From: Sergeia podlipaevii
Taxonomy: Eukaryota; Euglenozoa; Kinetoplastea; Trypanosomatida; Trypanosomatidae
Length of the DNA stretch: 64,000 nucleotides
Assembly (NCBI GenBank): GCA_030849805.1
Contig: JASANZ010002218.1
Coordinates: 1 to 64,000, forward strand
Reading direction: 5' to 3'
Positions 27,701 through 36,492 of the stretch are shown here, in pieces. A program made the position numbers and the translations under genes. Below the pieces are notes generated by a model that did not search any database, was not told the origin of the DNA, and saw only the letters and a program-made list of their open reading frames with translations. The first letter of the stretch is position 1. The number at the start of each line of letters is the position of its first letter.

Positions 27701-29970
27701 AGGTGACTCTTAGTGCCCGTCATACAGCGCAAGTCTTCTGATGCTGCGGTCGCGATTGCACACACAATACGAAGCGCCACCACACGAGTCCCACAGGGGT
27801 ACTCCGCCACACTATTCAAAAGCACGAGTGCATGTGGAATAATAAAATCGAGCTGTGTAGCCAACGAAATGTTGGGGAGGCACCACCGCTGTAAGCAGAC
27901 GACACCACGGTACGTGGCGTCGTCAGTAGTAGCTGCACGAAGAGAATGAAAGAGAACAGGAAGTACGAATCGGATAAGCTGCTGACGGGCCTGCATCTTC
28001 TTCGTCGTCGTCTTCGCCGTCTCGGCCGCGCGGTCCGCCTCCTTTACACGACTCTTCTCGCTATCCTGTGAGGTGGTTCCAGGCACAGAAACACTAGTCC
28101 TCTCCGGGTTAAGCGTACAGTCGGGATCCCATGTGACGCCCCCTGTCGCGCTACCCTCATGATCTTGGCCTTCGTGCATCACGGTAAGCCGGTCGCACTC
28201 GGCCAGCACATTCCCCAGTTGAGAAGCGAGCAACTGTAGCTGCACATCAGGGGGGTTTGCTAGCACTTCAGGTAGTACAGAGTCGTGCATCAACGCGAAA
28301 TATCTTGGAAATACGAGTGGAGTGTGCGTCTCAAGCACTCTGCGTGCGGATGGCCGCTCCTGAGGCATGGCGCACAGCATTGAAAGCAGCATGTGGAGCA
28401 CACCCTCGGAAAGGCCACCACCGCGCTCGCTTAGGCGCGGGCGTACAAGGGCTTCCCTGGCCTCCATAGAGGAAAGTGACCGTAGCTGCAAGACTTCAGA
28501 GAGTTTAAAAAGAGGCTCATCTGTGAGAATATACGCCATTACGCATGCCGTGGAGAAGATATCCATCGAGGGGGTGTGTCCATTAAGGTTGATATTGGTG
28601 ATATTAATATGCGCCCTCGAGCCTGCAGGAAAGTCTGACGGTTGCACTGGCAGCGGCGCATCGGTAAACTTCTCCGGAGCCAGACAGCAGCAGCGGGTCT
28701 CGTCTGTGTCGTAGTAATAGTCAAAGAGAGCGGGGTTGTTAGCAGGGACACGTGTGGGTTTGAAGGGAGCAAGATCAGTGAGATAAAGCCACCCAGTGCT
28801 CTGCAGCAACACATTGTTTGCCTTGATGTCGCCGTGAACGATGCCGTACGTATCGTGGAGCTGCGCAACCGCGTGGAGAAGCTGAAAGCAAAGAAAAAGT
28901 CTCTCTTCCCAGCTTACGCTCGGCCGCATCATAAGCCGCTCAGGGAGGGAAGAGGCAATGAAGGGTCTCTGAAGCATACAGAAGCGCTCCTGTGCCACCA
29001 TAGAGCGATAAAATAGAATGTGACGAGGATAGTGCATGCGTGGCAGCGTCGCATCAACCACCAAAATCTGCTCTTCCATGCTAGCAAGAAGCGACTGCAC
29101 ACGATTAATGAACCACTGCTGCCCACGGTCATCGGCAGTGCGCACAAACACCTTTGTGACGGTGTCCCGCTTGCACTGCGTAGGCGGCGGTGACGCTGGT
29201 GAAGGAGGCAACATCTGTGTAGAGCTTGAAGCCGCAGCTGTGGCCGCTGCGTTGCCCTCTGCTCTTAAAGCCGTCTCTGCCATCTGCTTCACCGCAGCAG
29301 CCCATGGCGACTGAGGGTGTGCGAGAGAATGTGCAGCACCGCCATTTGAACCTGAGAGGTTGGCATACGGGGATGAAGCTGCTCCTCCACTGCCTGCAAG
29401 CCCGTTGCTGCCCAATGGTGTATCCGATGCCGCAACGGTAGCTGCAGTGCCGGCTCTCCTCGTGCCTGGAAAGGCAGCCCATAAACCTCCGCCCCCCGCG
29501 CCACCACCGTCACCCACACCGCCGACCGCGGTGCCGTCTGTATAATTGCCCATCCTATCCCTCCGTAGCATCAGTTGCGTATAGTTGGCATGGCGACTGG
29601 CTGGTGCACCGGTGAGCTGAAGCGTCGCTGCTGTCGTCACGGCCATTGTGGAAGCTGCCGCGGCCGCTGTGCTATCTGTTGTACCCCTAGAGGAAAAGAA
29701 AGCACCTATGCCGCTGCTGCTGCTTGTCATCGACATCGCTCTTGCGCGACGTTGAAGCGCACGCCTGCGGTGCTGTTGCTCACGTGGAACTTCTGGTTTC
29801 GTGTCTCGCACGATATCACCAAGAGAGGCGGCGCTCGTGGAGACTGTATCATAGCAGCGCACGGTAGTAAAGTAGTTCCGCCCTTCACCGCCCAAGGGAG
29901 CAATAAGCTCCAACGACGGTGAAACATCAAAGAGATTGACGGAGACCGATGCTGCCAGCTGATTGCCCAT
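24766..29970 (-). CDS. VPS15: VPS15 (PIK3R4) regulatory pseudokinase/kinase of the class III PI3-kinase complex
   Basis: VPS15 is the myristoylated scaffold that anchors and activates VPS34 for autophagy and endosomal sorting. The 1734-residue product starts MGNQLAASVS, the classical VPS15 N-myristoylation site. The kinase domain shows VTKVFVR (beta-3 Lys), IVHGDIKANNVLLQ near residue 377 (catalytic loop) and YLTDLAPFKPTRVP near 396, where VPS15 has DLA/DFA-PFKP in place of DFG. The Cys-rich CCCLAPEKF motif follows. Residues about 650-1150 are helical and fit the HEAT-repeat region (VLFHSLRAAT, LVELGSCLPLLLRH). The last 430 residues form WD repeats, for example GEDGFIRLWSLRDP and SASRDGVLTMW. 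The protein is longer than the human one (about 1360) because of a low-complexity insert of about 190 residues between kinase strands 2 and 3 and Ser-rich linkers. The identification is very secure. Confidence 0.95.
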   Translation of the reverse strand: MGNQLAASVSVNLFDVSPSLELIAPLGGEGRNYFTTVRCYDTVSTSAASLGDIVRDTKPEVPREQQHRRRALQRRARAMSMTSSSSGIGAFFSSRGTTDSTAAAAASTMAVTTAATLQLTGAPASRHANYTQLMLRRDRMGNYTDGTAVGGVGDGGGAGGGGLWAAFPGTRRAGTAATVAASDTPLGSNGLAGSGGAASSPYANLSGSNGGAAHSLAHPQSPWAAAVKQMAETALRAEGNAAATAAASSSTQMLPPSPASPPPTQCKRDTVTKVFVRTADDRGQQWFINRVQSLLASMEEQILVVDATLPRMHYPRHILFYRSMVAQERFCMLQRPFIASSLPERLMMRPSVSWEERLFLCFQLLHAVAQLHDTYGIVHGDIKANNVLLQSTGWLYLTDLAPFKPTRVPANNPALFDYYYDTDETRCCCLAPEKFTDAPLPVQPSDFPAGSRAHINITNINLNGHTPSMDIFSTACVMAYILTDEPLFKLSEVLQLRSLSSMEAREALVRPRLSERGGGLSEGVLHMLLSMLCAMPQERPSARRVLETHTPLVFPRYFALMHDSVLPEVLANPPDVQLQLLASQLGNVLAECDRLTVMHEGQDHEGSATGGVTWDPDCTLNPERTSVSVPGTTSQDSEKSRVKEADRAAETAKTTTKKMQARQQLIRFVLPVLFHSLRAATTDDATYRGVVCLQRWCLPNISLATQLDFIIPHALVLLNSVAEYPCGTRVVALRIVCAIATAASEDLRCMTGTKSHLNEEMADREAEVPAGGGIGDPMDAMWRRVTLFDDLILPCIAETCRLASTEEIGVLVELGSCLPLLLRHARYHLEQRQCLAMARNHTSHYHTASGTSTTTTTTTVGGGQGTCGESIQLPSYGLQLNELLNTGWDILQLLYKHPAVPVVTAVMRQTLQVAIFLGEARSRDDLIPLLTTAIASAAQVQRELYPSAIAAHLLLQRPQLHTLRLFVEEGLRQAEDITCLKTTLDGITLIVRSRKLGVWDTMTLVHQALPHVLSSSMWVSQAACGVVEAAAQTYRGSEVLTYLECAVAPMLTSSAPLERLGACLSVLRAELAVAATGPQFSTKRTIAPDKTMLIGGCLGQGGSYVVPISNSIRVRDSKAACSIDMNLLEMYDASLCRSTSGTDAGPSSSPSWQAATSVRVKSGTQSPGERERNGDDLREQEDVATVDASTSKGNTWNLTYTPTPREAIRCCKRRLAPQLWQHSDSKDVALQQRSMESPASLSPASGLEEIFTPGVYCSSTSSQQRPLRPIAVPLHSYAAHMGAINACTQTTRDGTFLTAGAMGEALWWRLIGSELRVMARVPAGALEHAYLFAKPVRGGGAGGGSGDGRLLALGGTDNTVSLLDATSNTFVQRLNCFYVSNQNDSDGDGAITDLAVQQEGFVLISTATGHVHAMDIREPGRRPSWTATLDPLDGAPSCLTPLYLSQSQLAGSNSAFTSAAYAFTAATYGGAVALYDLRFGLCVRRYSLDAHYRSARNHVPAYTQTLSRSILTACIDPLFSSSSVGAPSSRSAHERNSSGPALLLGTENGNVYRLHLASGHASLALEPFYGDAASTAPTLCSLSSTTEQRKAPRGIRAMLTQPAFGSIFTAGEDGFIRLWSLRDPKDSHTLCCRPFLSSPYTFTTATHAILSTFSSVSSSNAFGREAFPSLIREQPLKSTIKFGEPPSVATIPRHHKDSILALSVVENAAGIGHLLSASRDGVLTMWFNETTPAV

Positions 29971-30067
29971 TTAACTAAGTGTTCCCCTTTTTTTGCTGTT
30001 ATGTATTTCCCTATTTCCTGTATATATGGATTGATGTGCTGTTCTGTATTGACTTTATCAGTATATC

Positions 30068-30106
30068 CTACATAATAGTAATAATAATAAAGGGAAAAAA
30101 AATACA
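30068..30106 (-). promoter_or_regulatory. Putative spliced-leader acceptor for VPS15
   Basis: Sense ATTTTTTTTCCCTTTATT followed by ATT repeats, ending in TATGTAG with the AG at 30068-30069, about 98 bases before the ATG. Confidence 0.5.
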
Positions 30107-30630
30107 TAAAAAGCAGTGCTCATTAACTCTTAAAAGGTGAAAAAAAAAAAACATACATACATATTATCAAAGTTTTCAGGGTTATCCATTTTTTCCTTCG
30201 AGCGATCAACTCAGCAAAGAAATAAACTATTTTTATTAAAATCGCGCCTCATTCTGTATTGTTTTGCTGTGGTTTAGCACCGTCATAAAAAAAAAAAAAA
30301 GAGAAGATGAAAAATGAAGAGCAAAAAAAAAACTCCTCATCCTGGCATCTATAGCGACTGGAGAAGACACTTATGTCACAAAAGTTAAACTCTTTTCACG
30401 ATTATTTCCATCTACTCTGTCTCTCTCTCAACTACAATTTTTTGTCTTTCACAAACAGCAAGTTGGATATAAAACTGCGAAACAAACATACGCCATCGAT
30501 ACAATCATTTCTATATCTACAAATCAAAATAAAGCAGCGGTGCTATCAATAACAGTTGACCTGTTTCAGCAACAAGGCTCAGTTACACACACGCGTGTCT
30601 GTGAAGAGACTAAAACGTATACAAATATGT

Positions 30631-30651
30631 ATACATACATACATACATACA
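30631..30651. repeat. (ATAC)n microsatellite
   Basis: Five tetranucleotide units in the ArfGAP-VPS15 spacer. Confidence 0.8.
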
Positions 30652-30719
30652 AGCACCCATCTCCAACTCTCCTAAACCACACGCTAAAAGAAAGTGCTCC
30701 TTTTCCTTCTTCCTACCCT

Positions 30720-30755
30720 CCCCCCCCCCCCCCACACTTTTTTTTTTTTTGCGAC
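30720..30755. repeat. Poly-C tract followed by poly-T tract
   Basis: About 14 consecutive C, ACAC, then about 12 T on the plus strand. The minus (transcribed-sense) strand is therefore A-run then G-run. Confidence 0.8.
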
Positions 30756-30986
30756 TATCTGACGCAACTTCCAGCTTGCCTTTGTCTTTCCTCGTATATT
30801 CCTGTTTTTTCTCCTCCCTCGGCACAATCCTGACTGGCACCCACATGTTTCTGTTCCATTCTCCTCTACTCAAAAATAGTATATATAAAATTCAAAGAAA
30901 GACATCATTTTCCCTCCTTTCAATAAATTCTATCCCATTCTACTCATACAGTCAAAGCAATATGCGTATGTAGTAGTGCATGAGTG

Positions 30987-31012
30987 CGTGTGTGTGTGTG
31001 TGTGTGTGTGTG
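30987..31012. repeat. (GT)n microsatellite
   Basis: About 13 GT units, presumed 3' UTR or spacer of the ArfGAP gene. Confidence 0.85.
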
Positions 31013-31185
31013 AATTTCTCAAAGGTCCCTTTTATTTTTATTATTTGGGTAGTTTCCTTCCGACAGGGTACGATGTGTGGTGTTTCACTAAGTAGATGCC
31101 AAGACAACAATAAAATACAAAAAAAAAAAAAGAGAGAGGTTGAAGTAGAAATAGATCGCAAATCACCTCACTCTCCTCTTAGCAT

Positions 31186-32346
31186 CTACTTCTCAGGAAA
31201 ATAGTAAGGCCTCACTACGTGCGGCTGCCAGGCTGCATTAGGAGGAAGACTAGTACTCGCGCTAGCACCCGCAACGGGTGCAGAAGAAAACAAAGACAAA
31301 ATTTCCGCTCGCGCGCCGGTTGTGCGCGTCACGGGACTTGATGCAAAGAGGTCCTCCGTATTGCTTCGCGTGACACTTGATGAGTTCCACGCGCTAGTGG
31401 AGTCAGCGCGGCCGAGTTGACCCATTGTACCCGCTGGTGGGCCAGTGCTCGAGTAGTTGGCGATGCTGCGAGAAAACATCGATTGTTGTTGTTGTTGTTG
31501 TAGCCGCTGCTGCTGCTGCTGCTGCTGCTGTGTCTGAACCGGCAGAGGCATCGCACCCCAAGCAGGGTAGCTAGTATTCGGAGAGTAGGCGTTTGTCATG
31601 CTCACCGACATCCCCATGCCCCACACTGGTGTCGGACCATTCGGTGACGCCCTAAAGCCCGGTGGGGAGGCGGAAGAAAAGAGCTCCGCCACGGCAAGCC
31701 GCGAAGCTCCACCGTCTTGCTGACGCTGCTGCTGCACAGGAGCAGAGGCCTCTACAGGACCTCCCCATAGCTCCTCCATCACCGGAGCTGGCGCGTGATG
31801 TTTAGGTGGCGCAGAAGGCTCCGCGCGCGTGGGGCGAGTGAGGGTCACCGGCGCATTTCCTAATGCCCCATTCGTTGTGGTGGCGCATTGCAGGGAAGGA
31901 TCTGCCTCAAGCGGGGTGGCCATAAACTGCAAATATAGTGCATCAAAGTTGGGATTATAATACATCTTCCTCTCATATTTATTACGCAGGAGCCGCTCCA
32001 CGTCAGAGGCACTCATGCCATTGCGTGCCTTGGCACCATCCGGCATATTATATTCATAAAGCACACGCCCACGCTCGTTGCCAACGTGCTCGATGAGATT
32101 CATCATCGATTCTTCCCAGGAGTCCATATTAGTTGATTTCACCTTGGAGATGTGCACACCCATAGAGCGGTGGATACCAGCACAGCGCAAGCAGAAAAAC
32201 ACGCCCAAGTTCGTGCTTGCCCAGCGAGGCTGTCGTGTGCCACAGTCAAAGCACGTGCGGTTCTCGGGTCGGTGCAACAATGCGTGAAAGCGCGCCATCT
32301 GCGCCTGCGAAACCTTGCCCCCGGTTGGGGTAGATTCGGAGCGCAT
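31186..32346 (-). CDS. ArfGAP-domain protein (SMAP-like)
   Basis: ArfGAPs stimulate GTP hydrolysis on Arf GTPases in vesicle traffic. From the ATG at 32346 (MRSESTPTGGKVSQAQMARF) the product is 386 residues. Residues about 25-130 form the ArfGAP domain. The zinc finger is C-x2-C-x16-C-x2-C (CFDCG, then CLRCAGIHRSMG, where the Arg after GIH is the catalytic finger). It continues with VHISKVKSTNMDSWEE and the family-typical WEE/NK-YERKMYYNPNFD. The C-terminal two-thirds is Pro/Ser/Gln-rich with two Gln runs near residues 275-300, probably disordered. An open frame upstream to 32547 is hydrophobic leader translation and is excluded by the splice acceptor at 32393. SMAP/AGFG type is the best guess; the exact subfamily is unclear. 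Confidence 0.93.
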   Translation of the reverse strand: MRSESTPTGGKVSQAQMARFHALLHRPENRTCFDCGTRQPRWASTNLGVFFCLRCAGIHRSMGVHISKVKSTNMDSWEESMMNLIEHVGNERGRVLYEYNMPDGAKARNGMSASDVERLLRNKYERKMYYNPNFDALYLQFMATPLEADPSLQCATTTNGALGNAPVTLTRPTRAEPSAPPKHHAPAPVMEELWGGPVEASAPVQQQRQQDGGASRLAVAELFSSASPPGFRASPNGPTPVWGMGMSVSMTNAYSPNTSYPAWGAMPLPVQTQQQQQQQQRLQQQQQQSMFSRSIANYSSTGPPAGTMGQLGRADSTSAWNSSSVTRSNTEDLFASSPVTRTTGARAEILSLFSSAPVAGASASTSLPPNAAWQPHVVRPYYFPEK

Positions 32347-33221
32347 CACCTTGTTACAGCCAAGGCTAATTGATTCCCAGTGAGTATATGTGCTTGTGTA
32401 CAGCAGCAAATGTGAAGGGAAAGAAGTAAAGCAAAAAGGTAAAGGTATCCTGCTTGTTTGGTGTATCTGGGAAGATAAATGCGTGACAAGATACACGTGA
32501 GAAGTAAAAAAAATAGAGATAGAGCGAATGCAAAAAGACAGCTGCAAGGGAAGAGCACGTACTGCTATCTTATTCTTTACGATAACACGAGCAACGGTGA
32601 CGCTTTAATATAAAAGCAAGAAAAAAATATAGTAAGTAAAAAAAGTATAGTAAGTAAAAAATATATATAGAGAAAGAGAAAAAAAGGAATGCCGGCCTTC
32701 TACTTTCCTAAAGAAACAAAAAGAAATATGCCTGCAAGGAAAAAAAAAGAGCCTATATATACAATCAGAAACTAGAGAAAGAAAGATCTAAACGTGCAAC
32801 CCGATGTTTTCGTGTGCTTCTGCCTAATTTACGCAGCAAATCAAAGAAGTAGACAGAGGCCGAATGAGAAACTTTCCGCGTCAGCACAATGTTCTACTAT
32901 CCTATCTATCTATATATATGTATATATATGTATATATATAAAGAGAGAGAGAGAGAAAAAAAAGGAAAGAAGAAAAACATCAAAAAAAAAAAAAGCAAAG
33001 AAAAAATGGATGAAACACTCATATTCAGCAAATATGAGAAAATACAAAGCAAAAAAGAAAAGCAGTTTGATGCAAACGAACATGAAGAAAATTAAGTTGT
33101 GATTCACCTGTACACCATGATAACGATTTTTCGTTCTCGCTTTTTTTGTTGTTGTTCTTGTTTCCTTCCTTAAAGTCGTATAGTACTTTTCTCCAAGCCC
33201 ACTGAACCACGTTCACATTAT
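32347..33221. other. Intergenic: TOP3B 3' region and ArfGAP 5' leader
   Basis: AT-rich with A-runs, a repeated motif around AGTAAGTAAAAAA at 32625-32660 and a TATATATG repeat at about 32912-32940. No gene is seen. Confidence 0.55.
32393..32445 (-). promoter_or_regulatory. Putative spliced-leader acceptor for the ArfGAP gene
   Basis: Sense ACCTTTACCTTTTTGCTTTA then CTTCTTTCCCTTCAC, ending in ACACAAG with the AG at 32393-32394, 46 bases before the ATG at 32346. Confidence 0.5.
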
Positions 33222-35792
33222 TCACCAGTAATCATCATCGCTATCACGACGGCCACGCCCACGACCGCGACCACGACCACGGCCTCTCCCACGCCCTCTT
33301 CCGCCTCTTCCACCAGCAGCTCCGCCACGGCGGAAGTTTCCGATGCGCCCGCGCACTTCCTCGCAGAGCGCACTAAGCCCTGGATCGCAGAAGACACACG
33401 CTACAATGCGATCCTTCCGGTTCGGTAGAGGGCTCTTACCTTCTGGGAACATAAGATCAAGGCAATTGGCGCCACAATCAGCGCACTCCTCCGTGCTTGC
33501 ATAGACGCGCTGAGCGGTAGGCGGCAGCATAATCATCATGTTGCACGCATTGCAGCAGATCTTCCATTTACCCGCAGTGCGAGGCACAAAGGCCATGCAT
33601 CCCTTGCAAGAGGGGTCCACGCAGTCACATACGTAGTTGGTAGCGAGGGAGTGCTCGCAGGTTGGGTGGCGGCACTCATCACATGCCTGGTGTTGATGGC
33701 CACGTGCCCCGCCCTTGTTGACAATGTCTTCAAACGGCGGGTTGTTGTAACAGTTGGGGCACACTGGGAAGGACTTGCCGCCGTCAATATGGCAGATGAC
33801 GAGCTCAAAGTTATCAATAGGACACTTGAAGCTAGAGTATTGCTTGATCGTGCCGCCTTGGGGAAGGGCGAATGTAATCTCACAGTAAGGACAATAGAGG
33901 CGCTGTGGACGAGTGTCAAGATGCTTCAAGTAGCGCATGCAGTTGCCACACCGTGTTATGGGCTTGCCCGTGGCGGAGATGGCAGAGAAGGAGGCTCCCA
34001 TGAGAGCGTCGTAGACATCAATGTGCTCCTTGAAGAATTTAAACTTTGATAGAAAGAGATCCAGCGAGTACTGCAGGACATCCTCCAGCTGCGCATGACC
34101 TTCGGCAATGTGGGTAACATACTCCTCCACACGGCCACGAACAAGCGGGAGAACGAGCTCAGGGTCAATGTTCTTGATGCCATGAACGAGTACAATGCCG
34201 AGCTTAGTGGGCTTCATCACACGCCCGGCCAACACAGAGCAGTACCCTCGCTCAACAATGTTGTTGACGTGCGTGGATATAGACGCATCAGTGCCAATAC
34301 CGTTCTTCTCCATAAGTCCGATGAGGTCGGCCTCAGTGAGGTAGCCAGGCGCCTGCGTCTGTCCTGCCTGCAGCCGCACGTCAGAAAGCTGAAAATCGTC
34401 GCCGGTCTTGACTCCCATGGGGACCTTGTCATCCTCGACACGCAGATGAGGCATCATCACCGTGAAGCCTGGATCCTCCACTACCTTCCCGACCACGCTG
34501 AAGATCTCTTCACTGAGCTCAAGCGTGATTTTCGTGCGGGTCAAGCGACAGTCTGGAGAGAGAGTAGCGATAAAGTGCCTTGCAATGTACTCATACACGC
34601 GCCATTCATCACCAGATAGGTCACTGGGCCCTGCACAGCGCATGGGAGTGATGGGTGGGTGATCTCCAGCATCCTTGCCAGATTTTGGACGCGTATGGCC
34701 TGTTTTCATCAACTCTGCCACATAGGAGCCCCACATAGGATGTCTCTCCTGCTGGGCAAGTGCGCCAGCAAGATTAAAGGAAGGCGGGTACGCGGTAGAC
34801 TCAGTACGGGGATAGGAGATATACCCACGAATGTAGAGATTCTCGGCGATAGACATGGTGTAGTGAGGGCCAATGCCAAGAGCTCGACTGGCCACCTTCA
34901 TCAGCTCCACCGTGTTGAGAGCGATGGGGCGAGCGCGAGTGTCGTTGCCAATGGACACATTCACTACCTTGGCCACCTTACCGCCCTTGGTTACCTTCTG
35001 ATGCATAAATCGAGCGAGGGTTTCGTCAAAGACGCGACCACGTTCCCACTCAAACTGGATCAACACCCCACCGCGGTTAGCAACGGGAACGAGACGCCAA
35101 AAGTTTTCAGGCTTAAAGTTGAGAATCTCGTCATGGCGCTGTACACAGAAGCCAAGCGTGGGTGTCTGGCAAGGACCATAGCTCACCACACTCGCGTCCA
35201 AATCGCCGTACTTGCCTTGAAAGTACTTGGTCTGGAAGCGTGTGAAGGCCACGCCAACCTTGAGGTCTAGCTCCTGCCTGCACGTGACAGCGTCACTGAT
35301 GTTCTTATTCGGCTTGCCAAGGTTCATGTACGCATGGCTAATCTCCTCACGTGTAATAGCTGAAAAGTGAGCTCGAAAGATGTTGTTGTGATGATAGATG
35401 GACTTGCGCACCAGCTGCATGACCTCGAAGCAGATGTTCTCCCCTTCGCGATCGCAATCAAGCCAGAGTACCAGCGTGTCGCACCCCTGTGCCTCGTGCT
35501 CTAAGTGGTGGGACACTTTTCCGGAGGTATCCTTCCACATGATGGGGGCAGAAAAGAGATCCTCCTCCGCAGTCTTGTCCCAGTTCTGGTACTGTGGAGT
35601 GAAATCACAAGAAAGCACGTGTCCAGTGGTGCTCGTCACCTTAATGTAAGCGGGACATCCCATAAACATGCCGTTGTATTCATACACGGGAAGCGCACGC
35701 TGCCGCTTCTGAGCTTGACCGTTAGAGAGATGATAGGCAATGCTCTCCGCCAGCGATGGCTTCTCAGCCACCATAAGAAGTGTGCGGCCCAT
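33222..35792 (-). CDS. TOP3B: DNA/RNA topoisomerase III beta
   Basis: This is a type IA topoisomerase: it nicks one strand through a Tyr and passes another. From the ATG at 35792 (MGRTLLMVAEKPSLAESIAY) it has 856 residues. The TOPRIM domain includes the AEKPS Glu and LWLDCDREGENICFE (D-x-D-x-E). The order EYNGMFMGCPAYIKVTSTTG and the VLWLDCDREGENICFE form match TOP3-beta rather than TOP3-alpha. The active-site Tyr is in RGYISYPRTESTAYP near residue 327. From about 610 come several Cys pairs (CGNCMRY, CPYCE, CPNC, CDEC, CKGC, CNAC, CADCGANC) that form zinc ribbons. The tail is a GRG repeat of about 25 residues ending DSDDDYW, like the RGG box that lets TOP3B act on mRNA. Known animal TOP3B works with TDRD3; no such gene is seen nearby. 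The acceptor is at 35893. Confidence 0.95.
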   Translation of the reverse strand: MGRTLLMVAEKPSLAESIAYHLSNGQAQKRQRALPVYEYNGMFMGCPAYIKVTSTTGHVLSCDFTPQYQNWDKTAEEDLFSAPIMWKDTSGKVSHHLEHEAQGCDTLVLWLDCDREGENICFEVMQLVRKSIYHHNNIFRAHFSAITREEISHAYMNLGKPNKNISDAVTCRQELDLKVGVAFTRFQTKYFQGKYGDLDASVVSYGPCQTPTLGFCVQRHDEILNFKPENFWRLVPVANRGGVLIQFEWERGRVFDETLARFMHQKVTKGGKVAKVVNVSIGNDTRARPIALNTVELMKVASRALGIGPHYTMSIAENLYIRGYISYPRTESTAYPPSFNLAGALAQQERHPMWGSYVAELMKTGHTRPKSGKDAGDHPPITPMRCAGPSDLSGDEWRVYEYIARHFIATLSPDCRLTRTKITLELSEEIFSVVGKVVEDPGFTVMMPHLRVEDDKVPMGVKTGDDFQLSDVRLQAGQTQAPGYLTEADLIGLMEKNGIGTDASISTHVNNIVERGYCSVLAGRVMKPTKLGIVLVHGIKNIDPELVLPLVRGRVEEYVTHIAEGHAQLEDVLQYSLDLFLSKFKFFKEHIDVYDALMGASFSAISATGKPITRCGNCMRYLKHLDTRPQRLYCPYCEITFALPQGGTIKQYSSFKCPIDNFELVICHIDGGKSFPVCPNCYNNPPFEDIVNKGGARGHQHQACDECRHPTCEHSLATNYVCDCVDPSCKGCMAFVPRTAGKWKICCNACNMMIMLPPTAQRVYASTEECADCGANCLDLMFPEGKSPLPNRKDRIVACVFCDPGLSALCEEVRGRIGNFRRGGAAGGRGGRGRGRGRGRGRGRGRGRRDSDDDYW

Positions 35793-36492
35793 CAAAAATG
35801 ATAAGTTAAGGGAATTATGTAGATAAGATACTAAGTATTTGTGCGTTCTCTTTTTGATTGTTGTTTTGATGACAATAGATACTCTTCAACTCCTATAGAA
35901 AAGAAAAGAAAAAGAAAAGATCAGTCGCAGCTTGCTTTGAGAGAGTCTCCTCCTCCTTTTCGTACTCGAAGAAGATGTTTAAAAGATAAATGTAAGAGAT
36001 ATTATTATTTTCCAAAAGAGGGGAAAGAATTGACATTTTAAATGCATGTATACCTCCTCCTTAAGTAAATAATGTACGTGAAAATCAAACGCATATAGGT
36101 AGAAAAGAAGGTGGCTTGTATTTTAAAATGGAATATATTTTTTTCTTTTTCTGTAATGCAACTGTAGGCGCAACAAGAAAAAAAGAGGCAATCAAACTGG
36201 TTAAGTGACATTGTCAAAATAAGAAAATATCCAGCAGCCGGTTTAAGAAAAATAATAATAATAATAATGGGGTTGAAAAGTAGGAAGAGAGGATCCTTCA
36301 ATCCAGCCTCACCTCTACTCCTTCGCAGTTGCCTAGACACGACTGTGACTCTGTGTAAAAACTTTTTCTTTCTGTGATGATAAATGAGAGGAGAAAAAAT
36401 GTACCGTAATACCTCTCATGAGGAAAGAGAGCGGGTAGGGGGAGGGTCTTCTGCCCTCAGAAATGGCTGGTTGTGGGTATGAAGTAAACAAT
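35793..36492. other. Intergenic: PCH2 3' region and TOP3B 5' leader
   Basis: AT-rich, with an AAT repeat at about 36250-36268 and the TOP3B splice acceptor. No gene is seen. Confidence 0.6.
35893..35920 (-). promoter_or_regulatory. Putative spliced-leader acceptor for TOP3B
   Basis: Sense CTTTTCTTTTTCTTTTCTTT then TCTATAG, with the AG at 35893-35894, about 100 bases before the ATG. This is one of the clearest tracts in the window. Confidence 0.6.

Larger units (their letters stand above)
29971..31185. other. Intergenic: ArfGAP 3' region and VPS15 5' leader
   Basis: Contains (ATAC)n at 30631-30651, a run of about 14 C at 30721-30733 followed by a T run, and (GT)n at 30987-31012. No coding signal appears on either strand. 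Confidence 0.55.
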
